From Calothrix sp. NIES-2098 (lineage in GTDB: Bacteria; Cyanobacteriota; Cyanobacteriia; Cyanobacteriales; Nostocaceae), in assembly GCA_002368175.1 (NCBI GenBank), contig AP018172.1:3780001-3844000 (forward strand): a DNA stretch of 64,000 nucleotides, in the 5' to 3' direction. This document shows, piece by piece, positions 42,411 through 51,811 of this stretch (position 1 is the stretch's first letter; the number at the start of each line of letters is the position of its first letter). The notes under the pieces are model-generated. The model saw nothing but the letters and a program-made list of their open reading frames with translations, searched no databases and was not told the DNA's origin. Position numbers and translations under genes: made by a program.

Positions 42411-42917
42411 ATGTTCAAGAAACCTCAATCATCTACCGATAAAACTACATTTAATTTTCGCTTTAATACACTAATAGCTGCAATTGTTGGGGCTGCTATT
42501 ATGGTAGGCATTGTTATTGGTGTGAGCATCAGTAGCGTTGCTAATTCCAATCCACAGAATGTTGCCAGCAGCAACTATATTGATACTGCTGCACCTAATG
42601 CAGATCTTTGTGTACAGTATGGAGCCAGCGCAATAGTTACAGATGCTCACATTTTTGTGACTCTTAATCCTTTTAAAGTCTACGTCACACAACCACAGAT
42701 GCAGCCTGGATGTGTCTTGCGTCAAAATGATTGGGCAGTTCTTCAACAAAAAAATCTGGTGACATCTACAAAAATGAATGAATGTAAGCAAAGTTTAAAT
42801 ACTTTTGCTTTCACAGGTAAACTGGAGAGTTCACCGAATATTTACTGTGTTTATCAGAATGATGCTGCTGGTAATTTATTTGTAAATAAAAATAGTAACA
42901 AGCCAGCTAACTCTTAA
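42411..42917 (+). CDS. DUF3172 membrane-anchored protein
   Basis: A 168-residue cyanobacterial protein. One membrane helix lies at about 22-47 (LIAAIVGAAIMVGIVIGVSI); the rest is outside. NADLCVQYGASAIVTDAHIF, then VTLNPFKVYVTQP and CVLRQNDWAVLQ are the DUF3172 pattern, with four Cys that may pair. Function unknown. It lies 126 bases upstream of signal peptidase I on the same strand. Confidence 0.82.
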   Translation: MFKKPQSSTDKTTFNFRFNTLIAAIVGAAIMVGIVIGVSISSVANSNPQNVASSNYIDTAAPNADLCVQYGASAIVTDAHIFVTLNPFKVYVTQPQMQPGCVLRQNDWAVLQQKNLVTSTKMNECKQSLNTFAFTGKLESSPNIYCVYQNDAAGNLFVNKNSNKPANS

Positions 42918-43043
42918 TTAAAAGTTATGCAATTGCTTTCTCAGTCACCATGACACAAGAGAATAATTCAAAACTCTATGGTGCTACGTGGATAAGATTT
43001 AGCATCAAAAAATATCTATATTTTATTATAGTGATAGAAAATT

Positions 43044-43643
43044 ATGGGTAATCTTGAAGAAGACAAAGCAGAAAATTATGCTTGGAAAAATAGTTTTTGG
43101 TTAGAAGGACTAAAAACCATCAGTTTGAGTTTAGTTTTAGCATTAGGAATTCGTAGTTTTGTTGCCGAAGCCCGTTATATTCCTTCTGGTTCAATGGAGC
43201 CTACACTGCAAATCAATGATAAATTAATCATAGATAAAATTAGCTATGATTTTAGCACTCCCAAAAGAGGCGATATTGTTGTTTTTAATCCCACTCAAAC
43301 ATTAACAGCAGAAAACTTTCACGACGCTTTTATTAAACGTGTAATTGGTTTACCTGGGGAAAAAGTAGCAGTGAAGAATGGCAAGGTATACATAAACGAT
43401 ACACCATTAAAAGAAAATTACCTGGAAGCTAAACCAGATTATCAGTGGGGGCCTGTGGTAGTTCCGGCTGGTTCTTACTTAGTTCTTGGGGATAATCGCA
43501 ATAATAGCTATGACAGTCACTATTGGGGATTTGTACCTGGTAATAAGATTGTGGGTAAAGCAATTCTGCGGTTTTGGCCTCTGAATCGAATTGGAGAAAT
43601 AAATAGACCAAATTATCAACTCAATCTACCCAAGAAATTGTAA
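43044..43643 (+). CDS. lepB: Signal peptidase I
   Basis: A 199-residue type I leader peptidase. A single N-terminal membrane helix (about 23-40) precedes box B with the nucleophile Ser50 (PSGSMEPTL), box D with general base Lys98 (FIKRVIGLPGEKV) and box E (VLGDNRNNSYDSHYWG). It removes Sec/Tat signal peptides at the outer face of the plasma or thylakoid membrane. Cyanobacteria usually carry more than one copy. Confidence 0.93.
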   Translation: MGNLEEDKAENYAWKNSFWLEGLKTISLSLVLALGIRSFVAEARYIPSGSMEPTLQINDKLIIDKISYDFSTPKRGDIVVFNPTQTLTAENFHDAFIKRVIGLPGEKVAVKNGKVYINDTPLKENYLEAKPDYQWGPVVVPAGSYLVLGDNRNNSYDSHYWGFVPGNKIVGKAILRFWPLNRIGEINRPNYQLNLPKKL

Positions 43644-43763
43644 TAATTAATTTCACTTTAGGTGAATTAATTATTAGATTATCCCACTTGAGTTAGATGT
43701 TTTATCTATATAATTTCGCTCTCATAGATAATGAATAACTTTGAGATCATAGGAGAGCAAAAA

Positions 43764-43961
43764 ATGCCCCAATGGCTTTATGGACTGGCTATAATTTCCT
43801 TAGTTACATCTGGCATTTGCACTTTGATTATTACTATTGATATTTTTCCCAACAATCCCGTGTTTTGGTTCATGATGCAGATTGGAATGGTCTGCGGCTT
43901 TTTAACCAGTTATCCGGTAAATTGGTGGTTGCTTAGTAAAAAAATTAAGGAAGTGATGTAA
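43764..43961 (+). CDS. Small membrane protein
   Basis: A 65-residue protein with two hydrophobic helices (LYGLAIISLVTSGICTLIIT and FWFMMQIGMVCGFLTSYPV). The ATG at 43764 has AGGAG eight bases upstream; an 11-codon longer frame has no such site. It ends two bases before the DUF4232 lipoprotein, so both are probably co-transcribed. Family not recognised. Confidence 0.6.
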   Translation: MPQWLYGLAIISLVTSGICTLIITIDIFPNNPVFWFMMQIGMVCGFLTSYPVNWWLLSKKIKEVM

Positions 43962-43963
43962 TC

Positions 43964-44557
43964 TTGAGACATAAAATCAAATTTTTCTTCAAAGTTTATA
44001 GGGGCGGTATATTCGTAATTTTTACAGCACTGATAACTGGTTGTGTAAATTCTTCTTTAGTCCCCAAACAACAACCAACGCCAGCGACTACAGAACGTTT
44101 TAGCCCTCAAACTAACTCTGCTTCTCATCCTCCAAGTTGCCAAACCGAACAATTATCTGTACGTAAAGTATCTACAAATGCTGGTGCAGGAAATGTCGCC
44201 ATTATTTATGCTTTTACTAATAAAAGTTCATTACCTTGTAACCTCTATGGTTATCCGGGATTTGAGTTGCTAGATTCTAAAAATCAGCCTCTAAAAGGCG
44301 TGAAAGTGATACGTTCTTCAAGCCCATATTCTGCAAAACAGCAGTCTCTACAACAAGTAACTTTAGCCCCAAATGGGCAAGCTTCATTCGATATTGCTTA
44401 CAACCACATTAGAGATGTTGGTCAGTCTTGTCCAACCTCTGTGAAGATTGAAATCACGCCGCCAAACGCCTACCACCATTTCACTTTGCCAGAAACAATT
44501 AATGCTTGTACAGGTAAAGTCAGAGTTAGACCAGTACAACCAGGCATTATTCAATAA
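43964..44557 (+). CDS. DUF4232 lipoprotein
   Basis: A 197-residue exported protein with a lipobox (ALITGCVNSS, Cys near residue 27), a Pro/Thr-rich spacer and a DUF4232 domain (CQTEQLSVRKVSTNAGAGNV; CNLYGYPGFELLDS; VTLAPNGQASFDIAYNH), with Cys pairs as in the family. It starts with TTG; AAGGAAG lies ten bases upstream. Function unknown. Confidence 0.75.
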   Translation: MRHKIKFFFKVYRGGIFVIFTALITGCVNSSLVPKQQPTPATTERFSPQTNSASHPPSCQTEQLSVRKVSTNAGAGNVAIIYAFTNKSSLPCNLYGYPGFELLDSKNQPLKGVKVIRSSSPYSAKQQSLQQVTLAPNGQASFDIAYNHIRDVGQSCPTSVKIEITPPNAYHHFTLPETINACTGKVRVRPVQPGIIQ

Positions 44558-44618
44558 TAGCGATCGCCTGCTCATACATTTGGGATCAAATTTTCTCCAG
44601 TCCAAAGGAGCAATTTTT

Positions 44619-45059
44619 ATGCAGAATAATCAATCGCACGAACCGACAATTGACTACTGGTATGTTTGGACTGACCAAGACGGTGTAAGTCACCAGTCCC
44701 GTCGTCAGATTGAGAATTTCATTCACAAAGGTATAGCACCGGATACCTCTCCTCAATGGCTGGCTAAATTGAAGCAGCCTGGTGCCACAATTACGTATAC
44801 TGTTTTACCAGTAGGATGGGTGGGAAACTGGCATGAGAACCCGAAGCCTCAGTGGATTGTACCGCTATCAGGACGCTGGTTTGTGGAAACTATGGACGGA
44901 CAGCGAGTAGAGATGGGGCCTGGCGAAATTTCATTTGGAGGAGACCAGGGAACGAAAGAGGACGCACAAGGGCATAAGGGTCATCTGTCTGGAACAGTAG
45001 GTGATGCGCCAGCTGTCCTGATGATGGTACAATTTGACGAGACACCAAGTATGGAGTAA
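44619..45059 (+). CDS. Cupin-domain protein
   Basis: A 146-residue protein with a cupin barrel: GNWHENPKPQWIVPLSGRWF, then MGPGEISFGGDQGTKEDAQG and HKGHLSGTVGDAPAVLMMVQ. The metal-binding His residues of the first motif are seen in WHENPKPQW, those of the second in GHKGH. AAAGGAG lies eight bases before the ATG at 44619; an upstream extension inside the previous gene was rejected. The reaction is unknown. Confidence 0.75.
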   Translation: MQNNQSHEPTIDYWYVWTDQDGVSHQSRRQIENFIHKGIAPDTSPQWLAKLKQPGATITYTVLPVGWVGNWHENPKPQWIVPLSGRWFVETMDGQRVEMGPGEISFGGDQGTKEDAQGHKGHLSGTVGDAPAVLMMVQFDETPSME

Positions 45060-45181
45060 TCCTACTGTTTGAGGTAAGGTTAGTCTTTTTGATGTAATTG
45101 CATTAATGCTAAATAATGCTTGTTTAAATGTATGGGACAAGGCAGCAGGTTAAAAGAAATTTCTTCTGCTTTGTTCCTTCT

Positions 45182-45613
45182 CTATGTAGGCGGCTGTACG
45201 GCTGTACCCACACCGTATTCATACACTAATTCTCCGCCATAGTGAGAGCCGTATAAAATTGCACCGACTGCGATCGCAGCAATGACAAAATAAATAATGG
45301 CAAATTTTGGCATACCTTCCCTGGTGATACTGCGCCAAATCCCCAATACTACAAACACTACCGTAGAAGTTATTTGGAAATGTTCGTGATTCTCTAAAAT
45401 TTCATGGGCTTCTCCAGTAACTCTAACTGTATGTTCTGCTTGCATTCCTGTAAATACAGTGACAATGGCTGATAGAACACCTAAAGAAAAACACCACCAT
45501 CCAGCACTAAATAAGGATTGCTTTTTCAGGAAATAACCAAGAATATCAAAAAGTAAACCTACAGAAAGTAATGCTAAAGGAAAATGAACAAACATCGGGT
45601 GGATATTTTGCAT
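45182..45613 (-). CDS. DUF2231 membrane protein
   Basis: A 143-residue protein with four membrane segments and the DUF2231 start MQNIHPMFVHFPLALLSVGL. The histidines of IHPMFVHFP are the family hallmark. The ATG at 45613 is preferred to a TTG four codons earlier. Function unknown; such proteins are often found near respiratory or metal-related genes. Confidence 0.82.
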   Translation of the reverse strand: MQNIHPMFVHFPLALLSVGLLFDILGYFLKKQSLFSAGWWCFSLGVLSAIVTVFTGMQAEHTVRVTGEAHEILENHEHFQITSTVVFVVLGIWRSITREGMPKFAIIYFVIAAIAVGAILYGSHYGGELVYEYGVGTAVQPPT

Positions 45614-46327
45614 ATTTTGTCTCAACTTTTAGAGAAATTAATCTATTTAAATACTTGATAGCCTTAATTTTATATTTTTATTTTGCTTTTACAAAAACAA
45701 TTTGAAATTACCTAAATAAATTAAATATATGTTATTGCCTAATTTTAACTTAAATTCTGTTGGTTCAATAAAACTAATGTGACAGCAATATGACAAATTT
45801 ATTTCAAATTTATTATTTAGAACTAATTTCCTCAAATATGTATATTTTATCTATATATTCAGACATAATATATTCCTTGAGATAGAGATATTTAAGAAGA
45901 TTTTATTTGCACTTTTGTTGAATTCCTGCTAGTAACTGACAACTTAGAAAAGTAGCGATCGCAACTGATAGGGCGTTGCAAAGATTCTTGTAGAAAAGCC
46001 TGTCATGCCAAGCGCTATCTTGTTAACAAGTGTACTATTGCTTAACTTTTCTCCACTCGATCTAACCATCTACAGTCTCTACAATTTATATCCTCCTAGA
46101 GGATGATAAGAAACTATAGCGATATAGATACTATAGTCTCTAAGTACGTATGCCATGTAGGGCAAAATCAACTCAATCTTTTATTGAATGAGTCATTAAA
46201 AAGTTTAATTTTGGTCAAAATATTTCATCTCTGTGGCATAAATATTTCAGTAGATTTCGTATTAGCTAAATTCAACGGATACCAGTTATTTCTTGAAAGG
46301 TAAACTCAGAAATTAGGAGTATTTAAA
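45614..46327. other. AT-rich intergenic region
   Basis: 714 bases with one HIP1 site near 45956. A 66-codon frame at 46103-46303 has no family resemblance or ribosome binding site and was not accepted. The end of the region should hold the promoter of the alcohol dehydrogenase. Confidence 0.45.
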
Positions 46328-47557
46328 ATGAAAGCAGTCGTCTTTCACGGAATTGGAGATATTCGCTTAGATAATGTCCCAGAACCAAAAATTAAAGAAC
46401 CAACAGATGCCATTATTCGGCTAACTTCTAGTGCAATTTGTGGCACAGATTTACACATGATTCGGGGAACATTCACAGGCATAAAACCCGGCACAATTTT
46501 AGGGCATGAAGGTGTTGGGATTATTGAAGAGATTGGTTCCAATGTGCGGAATTTTAAAGTAGGCGATCGCGTTGTTGTTCCTTCAACTATTGCCTGTGGT
46601 TACTGCTCTTACTGTCGCACAGGTTATCACGCTCAATGTGACAATGCTAATCCCCACGGACATAACGCTGGCACAGCTTTTTTTGGCGGGCCAGAAGCAG
46701 CAGGCCCCTTTGATGGATTGCAAGCCGAATATGCGCGGATTCCTTATGCCAATGCGGGGTTAGTCAAGCTACCAAAAGAAGTCACAGACGACCAAGCAAT
46801 TCTCCTATCTGACATCTTCCCAACGGCTTACTTTGGTGCTGATATTGCAGAGATTACACCAGGAGACACAGTAGCTATATTTGGTTGTGGCCCTGTGGGA
46901 CAGTTTGCGATCGTTAGTGCTAGGCTATTTGGTGCAGGCCGAATTATAGCAGTAGATACAATTCCCTCACGCTTAGAAATGGCACGTGATTTGGGTGCAG
47001 AAGTCATCGATTATAATGCCGAAGATCCAATTGAAGCCATTCGCGAACTAACAGGAGGAATTGGTGTAGATAGAGCCATTGATGCAGTCGGTGTAGATGC
47101 GAATGCGCCTGACAGTGGCCCGGCTGCGGAAAAAGCACGCAAAGAAGCACAACAATTTCAACAGCAGTTACAACAAATTGCACCTAAAACTAATCCGCAA
47201 AATGGCAATTGGCATCCCGGTAATGCACCTTCTCAAGTTTTGGAATGGGCAGTTGAAGCTTTAGCTAAAGCTGGTACGCTTTCGATTATTGGAGTTTACC
47301 CACCCAGCCATAATTTCTTTCCTATTGGTATGGCGATGAACAAAAATCTCACTATCAATATGGGTAATTGTAATCACCGCAAATATATTCCTACTTTGGT
47401 GGATTTAGTTCGTAATGGCACAGTAGACCCAACAAAAGTTTTAACCCAAGTCGAACCGCTAATGTCAGTTCTTGATGCATATAAAGCTTTTGACAAACGG
47501 CAACCAGGCTGGGTGAAAGTTGAATTAGTACCTGGAGCCGCTTTAGCTAATGTTTAA
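46328..47557 (+). CDS. Zinc-dependent alcohol/formaldehyde dehydrogenase
   Basis: A 409-residue medium-chain dehydrogenase. Catalytic zinc ligands are Cys near residue 38 (SSAICGTDLHMIRG) and GHEGVG; the structural zinc site is CGYCSYCRTGYHAQC (about 92-106). The NAD-binding fold has AIFGCGPVGQFAIVSARLFG (about 183-202) and IAVDTIPSRLEMARDLGA. Length and insertion after residue 260 fit the formaldehyde-dismutase/FDH-like branch. AGGAG lies seven bases before the ATG and a strong terminator follows. Confidence 0.88.
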   Translation: MKAVVFHGIGDIRLDNVPEPKIKEPTDAIIRLTSSAICGTDLHMIRGTFTGIKPGTILGHEGVGIIEEIGSNVRNFKVGDRVVVPSTIACGYCSYCRTGYHAQCDNANPHGHNAGTAFFGGPEAAGPFDGLQAEYARIPYANAGLVKLPKEVTDDQAILLSDIFPTAYFGADIAEITPGDTVAIFGCGPVGQFAIVSARLFGAGRIIAVDTIPSRLEMARDLGAEVIDYNAEDPIEAIRELTGGIGVDRAIDAVGVDANAPDSGPAAEKARKEAQQFQQQLQQIAPKTNPQNGNWHPGNAPSQVLEWAVEALAKAGTLSIIGVYPPSHNFFPIGMAMNKNLTINMGNCNHRKYIPTLVDLVRNGTVDPTKVLTQVEPLMSVLDAYKAFDKRQPGWVKVELVPGAALANV

Positions 47558-47595
47558 AGTTTTTCCCAAGATTGGGTTTTAAATCCAAAATTTTA

Positions 47596-47636
47596 CATCA
47601 GCAAGTTACCCAACTTGCTGATGGTTTTTGCTTTTG
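47596..47636 (+). terminator. Strong terminator of the dehydrogenase gene
   Basis: CATCAGCAAGTT (47596-47607) and AACTTGCTGATG (47612-47623) form a perfect 12-bp stem with a four-base loop, followed by GTTTTTGCTTTT. Confidence 0.9.
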
Positions 47637-47742
47637 AGCATAAGAGGTTGTACTGCAAAACTTTTAGTTTTTTTATGGAATAATCATTACAAAAAATAGT
47701 AGTATTTCGGAATTATTTGAGTCTTTGTTTGAAGTTATAGCT

Positions 47743-48531
47743 ATGCAATCTCAAGTTCGTAGTCATTCTTATTTCTTAGCTATTCAGCCTTCTAATCCTC
47801 GCAAACCCCTGTTTATATTTCTTCCTGGAATGGATGAGACTGGGAAAGAATTAATGTATATTCAAACAGCAGGTTTAGAGACTGCTTTTGATGTCTGTTG
47901 TTTTGTAATTCCACCGGATAATTTAAAAGGTTGGGATGAAATGACACAACAATTAGCTGCTTTAACTCAGTTAGAACTAGAAAAAGCACCACGTTCATCT
48001 GTTTACCTTTGTGGCGAATCATTTGGAGGTTGTTTGGCGCTGAAAATTTTAGAGAGATTTCCACAACTATTTACAAGAGTTATTTTAATTAATTCTGCTT
48101 CTTCTTTTTCTCGTGTCCCTTGGTTAACGCTAGGTTCCCTTATATTTCCTTTAACACCAAAATTCTTTTATAAATTCTCTTCTTTGATATCTTTACCTTT
48201 TCTAGCGCATTTAAATAAACTTTCATTTCCTGCTAAAGAAGAACTTTTAAAATCTACCCGTTCTGCACCTCAAGCAACAGCTAATCAGCGGTTATCTCTA
48301 ATGAGAGAATTTAATATTGACCAGCAAAAACTAGCTCAAATTACTCAACCTGTCTTAATAGTTGGCAGTAAATCCGATCGACTTTTACCTTCAGCAGATG
48401 AGGCACAAAGGTTAGCTAAGATTTTTCCTCATCATCAAATCAAAATTTTACCTGATAGTGGTCATGCCTGTTTGCTAGAAGATGATGTTAATCTCTACGA
48501 ACTTTTGCTTTCCGAACAGTTTACTATGTAA
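47743..48531 (+). CDS. Alpha/beta hydrolase
   Basis: A 262-residue hydrolase. LFIFLPGMDETGKEL is the oxyanion region, LCGESFGGCLALKIL the nucleophile elbow (Ser near residue 89), VLIVGSKSDRLLPSADEA carries the acid and PDSGHACLLED the His. The ATG at 47743 was chosen; a TTG six codons earlier is possible. It is followed after 15 bases by a second, larger hydrolase, so they probably form an operon. Confidence 0.82.
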   Translation: MQSQVRSHSYFLAIQPSNPRKPLFIFLPGMDETGKELMYIQTAGLETAFDVCCFVIPPDNLKGWDEMTQQLAALTQLELEKAPRSSVYLCGESFGGCLALKILERFPQLFTRVILINSASSFSRVPWLTLGSLIFPLTPKFFYKFSSLISLPFLAHLNKLSFPAKEELLKSTRSAPQATANQRLSLMREFNIDQQKLAQITQPVLIVGSKSDRLLPSADEAQRLAKIFPHHQIKILPDSGHACLLEDDVNLYELLLSEQFTM

Positions 48532-48546
48532 TTTAGCTTGATAAAT

Positions 48547-50307
48547 ATGAAGAAGTCGCAGTTAAGAAATTTTAGTACAATGTCAACGATAATTAATAAA
48601 TACTGGTATCTATCCAATGGAGGTAAAAATTCTAATTATAGCAATGATTTTAACGGTAAAAAAATTAGTAATCTTCTAGGGAAGAAAGCTGTTTGCATAC
48701 AATTAGCTTTGGGTAGTTTTGGCATTAGTTTATTACATACGTTCACTATTTATCCGGCTTTAGGTGCAGAGAGTATAACTTTTTCCTATGGTCTTTTAGA
48801 ACAATCTATCCCCATTAAATCACTTGATGCTTATGCTAAAACAGGTAAAATAGATGAAGATTTAGCTGCCTATACAAATTCTGTAAATAAAAAACAACTA
48901 ACACAATTACGAAAAGTATTGGTAACTCCAATTTCTTTAAATGCTACAGAAATTTCCCAGTTTCTTTACACGCCCATCGGCGAACGACTGTTAACCAATT
49001 TAGGAAGAATTATTCAAACAGAGTCTCGTTTATCAGGCTTCTATGCAATACGTGCAGCGCTGATTTTAGCGGCAGCCACAGATCCAAAAGGTTTTACCCT
49101 TTTAGATGTATTAAAAAGATTTCCTGCTCAATCAATTTCTATTAATTTGGCAAGAAGTTTAGAAATTGTTGATACATTACAAGATTTAGTCAATCAAACT
49201 CAAACAGCAGTAGCATTCATTAACCAACAATCTCAACAACAAGCAACCACTGTTTCTGCGTTGAATGTTGCACCATTAATCAACCTCAGACAACCAGGTA
49301 GTTTTACTTGGCAAAAGCAAACTATCACACTCAATGATGTATCACGTAACCGAACTTTTCCTGCTGATATTTACTTACCAATGACACAAACACCTTCTCC
49401 GGTGATTGTCATTTCCCACGGATTAGGTTCTGACAGAAATAGTTTTGCATATTTAGCTGAACATCTTGCTTCTTATGGTTTTGTGGTTGCTGTTCCTGAA
49501 CATCCCGGTAGCAATTCTCAGCAGTTACAAGCATTATTGTCAGGAACAGCAGATAGAGTTACTAACTCTAGAGAATTTATCGATCGACCTTTAGATGTGA
49601 AATATCTATTAGATGAACTCTCTCGGTTATCACAATCTAACCCAGTATTTAGGAGACATTTAAATTTAGACCAGATTGGTGTGGTTGGACAATCATATGG
49701 TGGCTATACAGCTTTAGCATTAGCGGGAGCAAAAATTAATTTCACAAACCTAAAAAAAGACTGCCCAGCCTCAGAAGATACGCTCAATCTTTCAATATTC
49801 TTTCAGTGCTTGGCTGTACGTTTACCGCAGAAACAATATAATTTATCCGATCCTAGAGTGAAGGCGATTATTGCCATTAATCCTGTTGATAGCCAAATTT
49901 TTGGGCAAGCTAGTCTCAGCCAAATTAAAATTCCAGTGATGATTGTCTCTGGTAGTAATGATACCGTAGCCCCTGCTTTACCAGAACAAATTAAACCATT
50001 TACTTGGTTGACTACTCCCAATAAATATTTAGTATTAATTAATGGTGGCACCCACTTTTCGACTATCGTAGAATCATCAAATGCAGTTGTGCCAGTTCCT
50101 ACACAAGTAATCGGTTCTAGTCCTGAATTAGCTCGTAGTTATGTTAAAGCTTTAAGCATTCCTTTTTTTAAAACTTATGTAGCCCAACAACCAAGGTATA
50201 TTTCTTACCTCAGCGCAGATTATACCAGTACTATTAATCAGCAACCACTACCTTTAAGTTTAGTAAAATCTTTGAATCCTGAGCAATTACAACAAGCTTT
50301 GAAATAG
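48547..50307 (+). CDS. Alpha/beta hydrolase with N-terminal DUF1400 domain
   Basis: A 586-residue exported hydrolase. A signal-like hydrophobic segment (LALGSFGISLLHTFTIYPAL, about 56-75) ends at LGAES. The DUF1400 helical domain (about 75-205) contains ITFSYGLLEQSIPIKSLDAY. The hydrolase has VIVISHGLGSDRNSFAYLAE, nucleophile elbow GVVGQSYGGYTALALAG, MIVSGSNDTVAPALPEQ (Asp) and NGGTHFST (His). This architecture is cyanobacterial. The ATG at 48547 replaces a TTG three codons earlier. Confidence 0.85.
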   Translation: MKKSQLRNFSTMSTIINKYWYLSNGGKNSNYSNDFNGKKISNLLGKKAVCIQLALGSFGISLLHTFTIYPALGAESITFSYGLLEQSIPIKSLDAYAKTGKIDEDLAAYTNSVNKKQLTQLRKVLVTPISLNATEISQFLYTPIGERLLTNLGRIIQTESRLSGFYAIRAALILAAATDPKGFTLLDVLKRFPAQSISINLARSLEIVDTLQDLVNQTQTAVAFINQQSQQQATTVSALNVAPLINLRQPGSFTWQKQTITLNDVSRNRTFPADIYLPMTQTPSPVIVISHGLGSDRNSFAYLAEHLASYGFVVAVPEHPGSNSQQLQALLSGTADRVTNSREFIDRPLDVKYLLDELSRLSQSNPVFRRHLNLDQIGVVGQSYGGYTALALAGAKINFTNLKKDCPASEDTLNLSIFFQCLAVRLPQKQYNLSDPRVKAIIAINPVDSQIFGQASLSQIKIPVMIVSGSNDTVAPALPEQIKPFTWLTTPNKYLVLINGGTHFSTIVESSNAVVPVPTQVIGSSPELARSYVKALSIPFFKTYVAQQPRYISYLSADYTSTINQQPLPLSLVKSLNPEQLQQALK

Positions 50308-50639
50308 TTTAATTTCTAGGTTTAATCAAGGGAGATACAAAGTGGCTACTCTCAAGATAAAGTCTCACTATGAATCCCCAAGGTAACTCAGTTTTATTTT
50401 AAAATAAATACAAATAAACTAGTAAAATGTTAATTTTCAATATTAATAAAATTTCAAAAAGTTTAAACCCAGAAAAAGACATACTAATCGATGACTGGAA
50501 TAGTAATTAGTCTTCAACTTTGTCACTGTCAGGCTTACCTAACTAGATCGTGCGGTTAAGTGCAGCACATTGTAAGAATAACTCAACGGCTTGATTGTCA
50601 AAAAAACGTCGTCTTAATATTAAATTGGTATTACGCATC
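50308..50639. other. Intergenic region with no recognisable phosphite-binding or ATPase genes
   Basis: No ORF of note. In other genomes this position ahead of ptxD holds the phosphite ABC transporter genes; here only the permease tail (next entry) is recognisable. Confidence 0.45.
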
Positions 50640-50738
50640 ATTAACTATAGAGAAGGATCAGCAATTCTGCTGGGAATTCTGGTGATGGTGACACTGGTAG
50701 ACAGTTTTAGTGGCTATTTACGCAGACGGTTAGCTTGA
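50640..50738 (+). pseudogene. C-terminal stump of a phosphite/phosphonate ABC permease (PtxC/PhnE-like)
   Basis: The frame reads INYREGSAILLGILVMVTLV, then DSFSGYLRRRLA and stop, 15 bases before ptxD. It matches the last membrane helix and Arg-rich tail of PhnE/PtxC permeases. The rest of the permease is missing. Confidence 0.7.
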
Positions 50739-50753
50739 GGTGAGGATATACCC

Positions 50754-51761
50754 ATGAAGCCAAAAGTTGTGATTACTAACTGGGTGCATCCCGAAGTGAT
50801 TGAACTCCTCGAACCTAGTTGTGAGGTGATTGCTAACCCTCGTAAAGAGGCTTTATCCCGTGGGGAAATTCTACAACGGGCAAAAGATGCTGAGGCACTC
50901 ATGGTATTTATGCCTGATACCATAGATGAAGCTTTTCTGTGGGAATGTCCGAAGCTGAAAGTAATTGCAGCTGCCCTCAAGGGCTATGATAATTTTGATG
51001 TTGTAGCTTGTACTCATCGCGGTGTCTGGTTTACGATTGTGCCTTCTTTATTGTCTGCACCTACCGCCGAAATCACCATTGGGTTATTAATTGGGTTAGG
51101 AAGGCGGATGTTAGAAGGCGATCGCTTCATTCGCACAGGTAAATTTGCCGGGTGGCGACCTCAATTTTACAGCCTAGGGCTAGCAAATCGTACCTTGGGA
51201 ATTGTTGGTATGGGTGCATTAGGCAAAGCGATCGCTCAACGTCTGGTGGGTTTTGAGATGCAGTTACTTTACAGCGATCCAGTAGCTTTACCTCCAGAAC
51301 AAGAAGCAGCTTGGAATTTATCACGAGTCGGTTTTGAGACTTTAATTGAAGTGAGTGATTTTGTAGTTTTGGTAGTACCTCTAGAACCAGCAACCTTTCA
51401 TTTAATCAATGCCAACATCTTAGCCAAAATGAAACCCGGTAGCTTTTTAATTAATCCCTGCCGTGGTTCTGTCGTGGATGAGCAAGCTGTGTGTCAAGCT
51501 TTAGAATCTGGACACTTAGCAGGCTACGCTGCCGATGTGTTTGAAATGGAAGACTGGTATCGTAGCGATAACCCTGACAGCATACCCCAGCCATTATTAG
51601 AAAACACCAATCAAACCTTCTTCACTCCCCATATTGGATCTGCCGTTGACGAGCTGCGGCGGAACATTGCCCTAGAAGCCGCCCAAAATATTCTGCAAGC
51701 CCTGCAAGGTCAAAAGCCACAGGGAGCAGTTAATTGTCCTAGAGATAGGGATTGGGCATAG
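50754..51761 (+). CDS. ptxD: Phosphite (phosphonate) dehydrogenase
   Basis: A 335-residue D-2-hydroxyacid-dehydrogenase-family enzyme oxidising phosphite to phosphate with NAD. It follows PtxD closely: KVIAAALKGYDNFDVVACTH, then GVWFTIVPSLLSAPTAEITI, then LGIVGMGALGKAIA (NAD fold), LINPCRGSVVDEQAVCQALE (Arg near residue 237), YAADVFEMEDW (Glu) and FFTPHIGSAV (His). GAGGTGAGG lies about six bases upstream of the ATG. The transporter genes usually upstream survive only as a permease stump. Confidence 0.9.
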   Translation: MKPKVVITNWVHPEVIELLEPSCEVIANPRKEALSRGEILQRAKDAEALMVFMPDTIDEAFLWECPKLKVIAAALKGYDNFDVVACTHRGVWFTIVPSLLSAPTAEITIGLLIGLGRRMLEGDRFIRTGKFAGWRPQFYSLGLANRTLGIVGMGALGKAIAQRLVGFEMQLLYSDPVALPPEQEAAWNLSRVGFETLIEVSDFVVLVVPLEPATFHLINANILAKMKPGSFLINPCRGSVVDEQAVCQALESGHLAGYAADVFEMEDWYRSDNPDSIPQPLLENTNQTFFTPHIGSAVDELRRNIALEAAQNILQALQGQKPQGAVNCPRDRDWA

Positions 51762-51811
51762 AATTTAAATAATTATGGCTATTATCAATTACGAATTACT
51801 GTTATCCCGCC

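Noticed and set aside
46103..46303. A 66-codon plus-strand frame upstream of the alcohol dehydrogenase
   Set aside because: No recognisable family and no ribosome binding site in a very AT-rich gap where such frames arise by chance.
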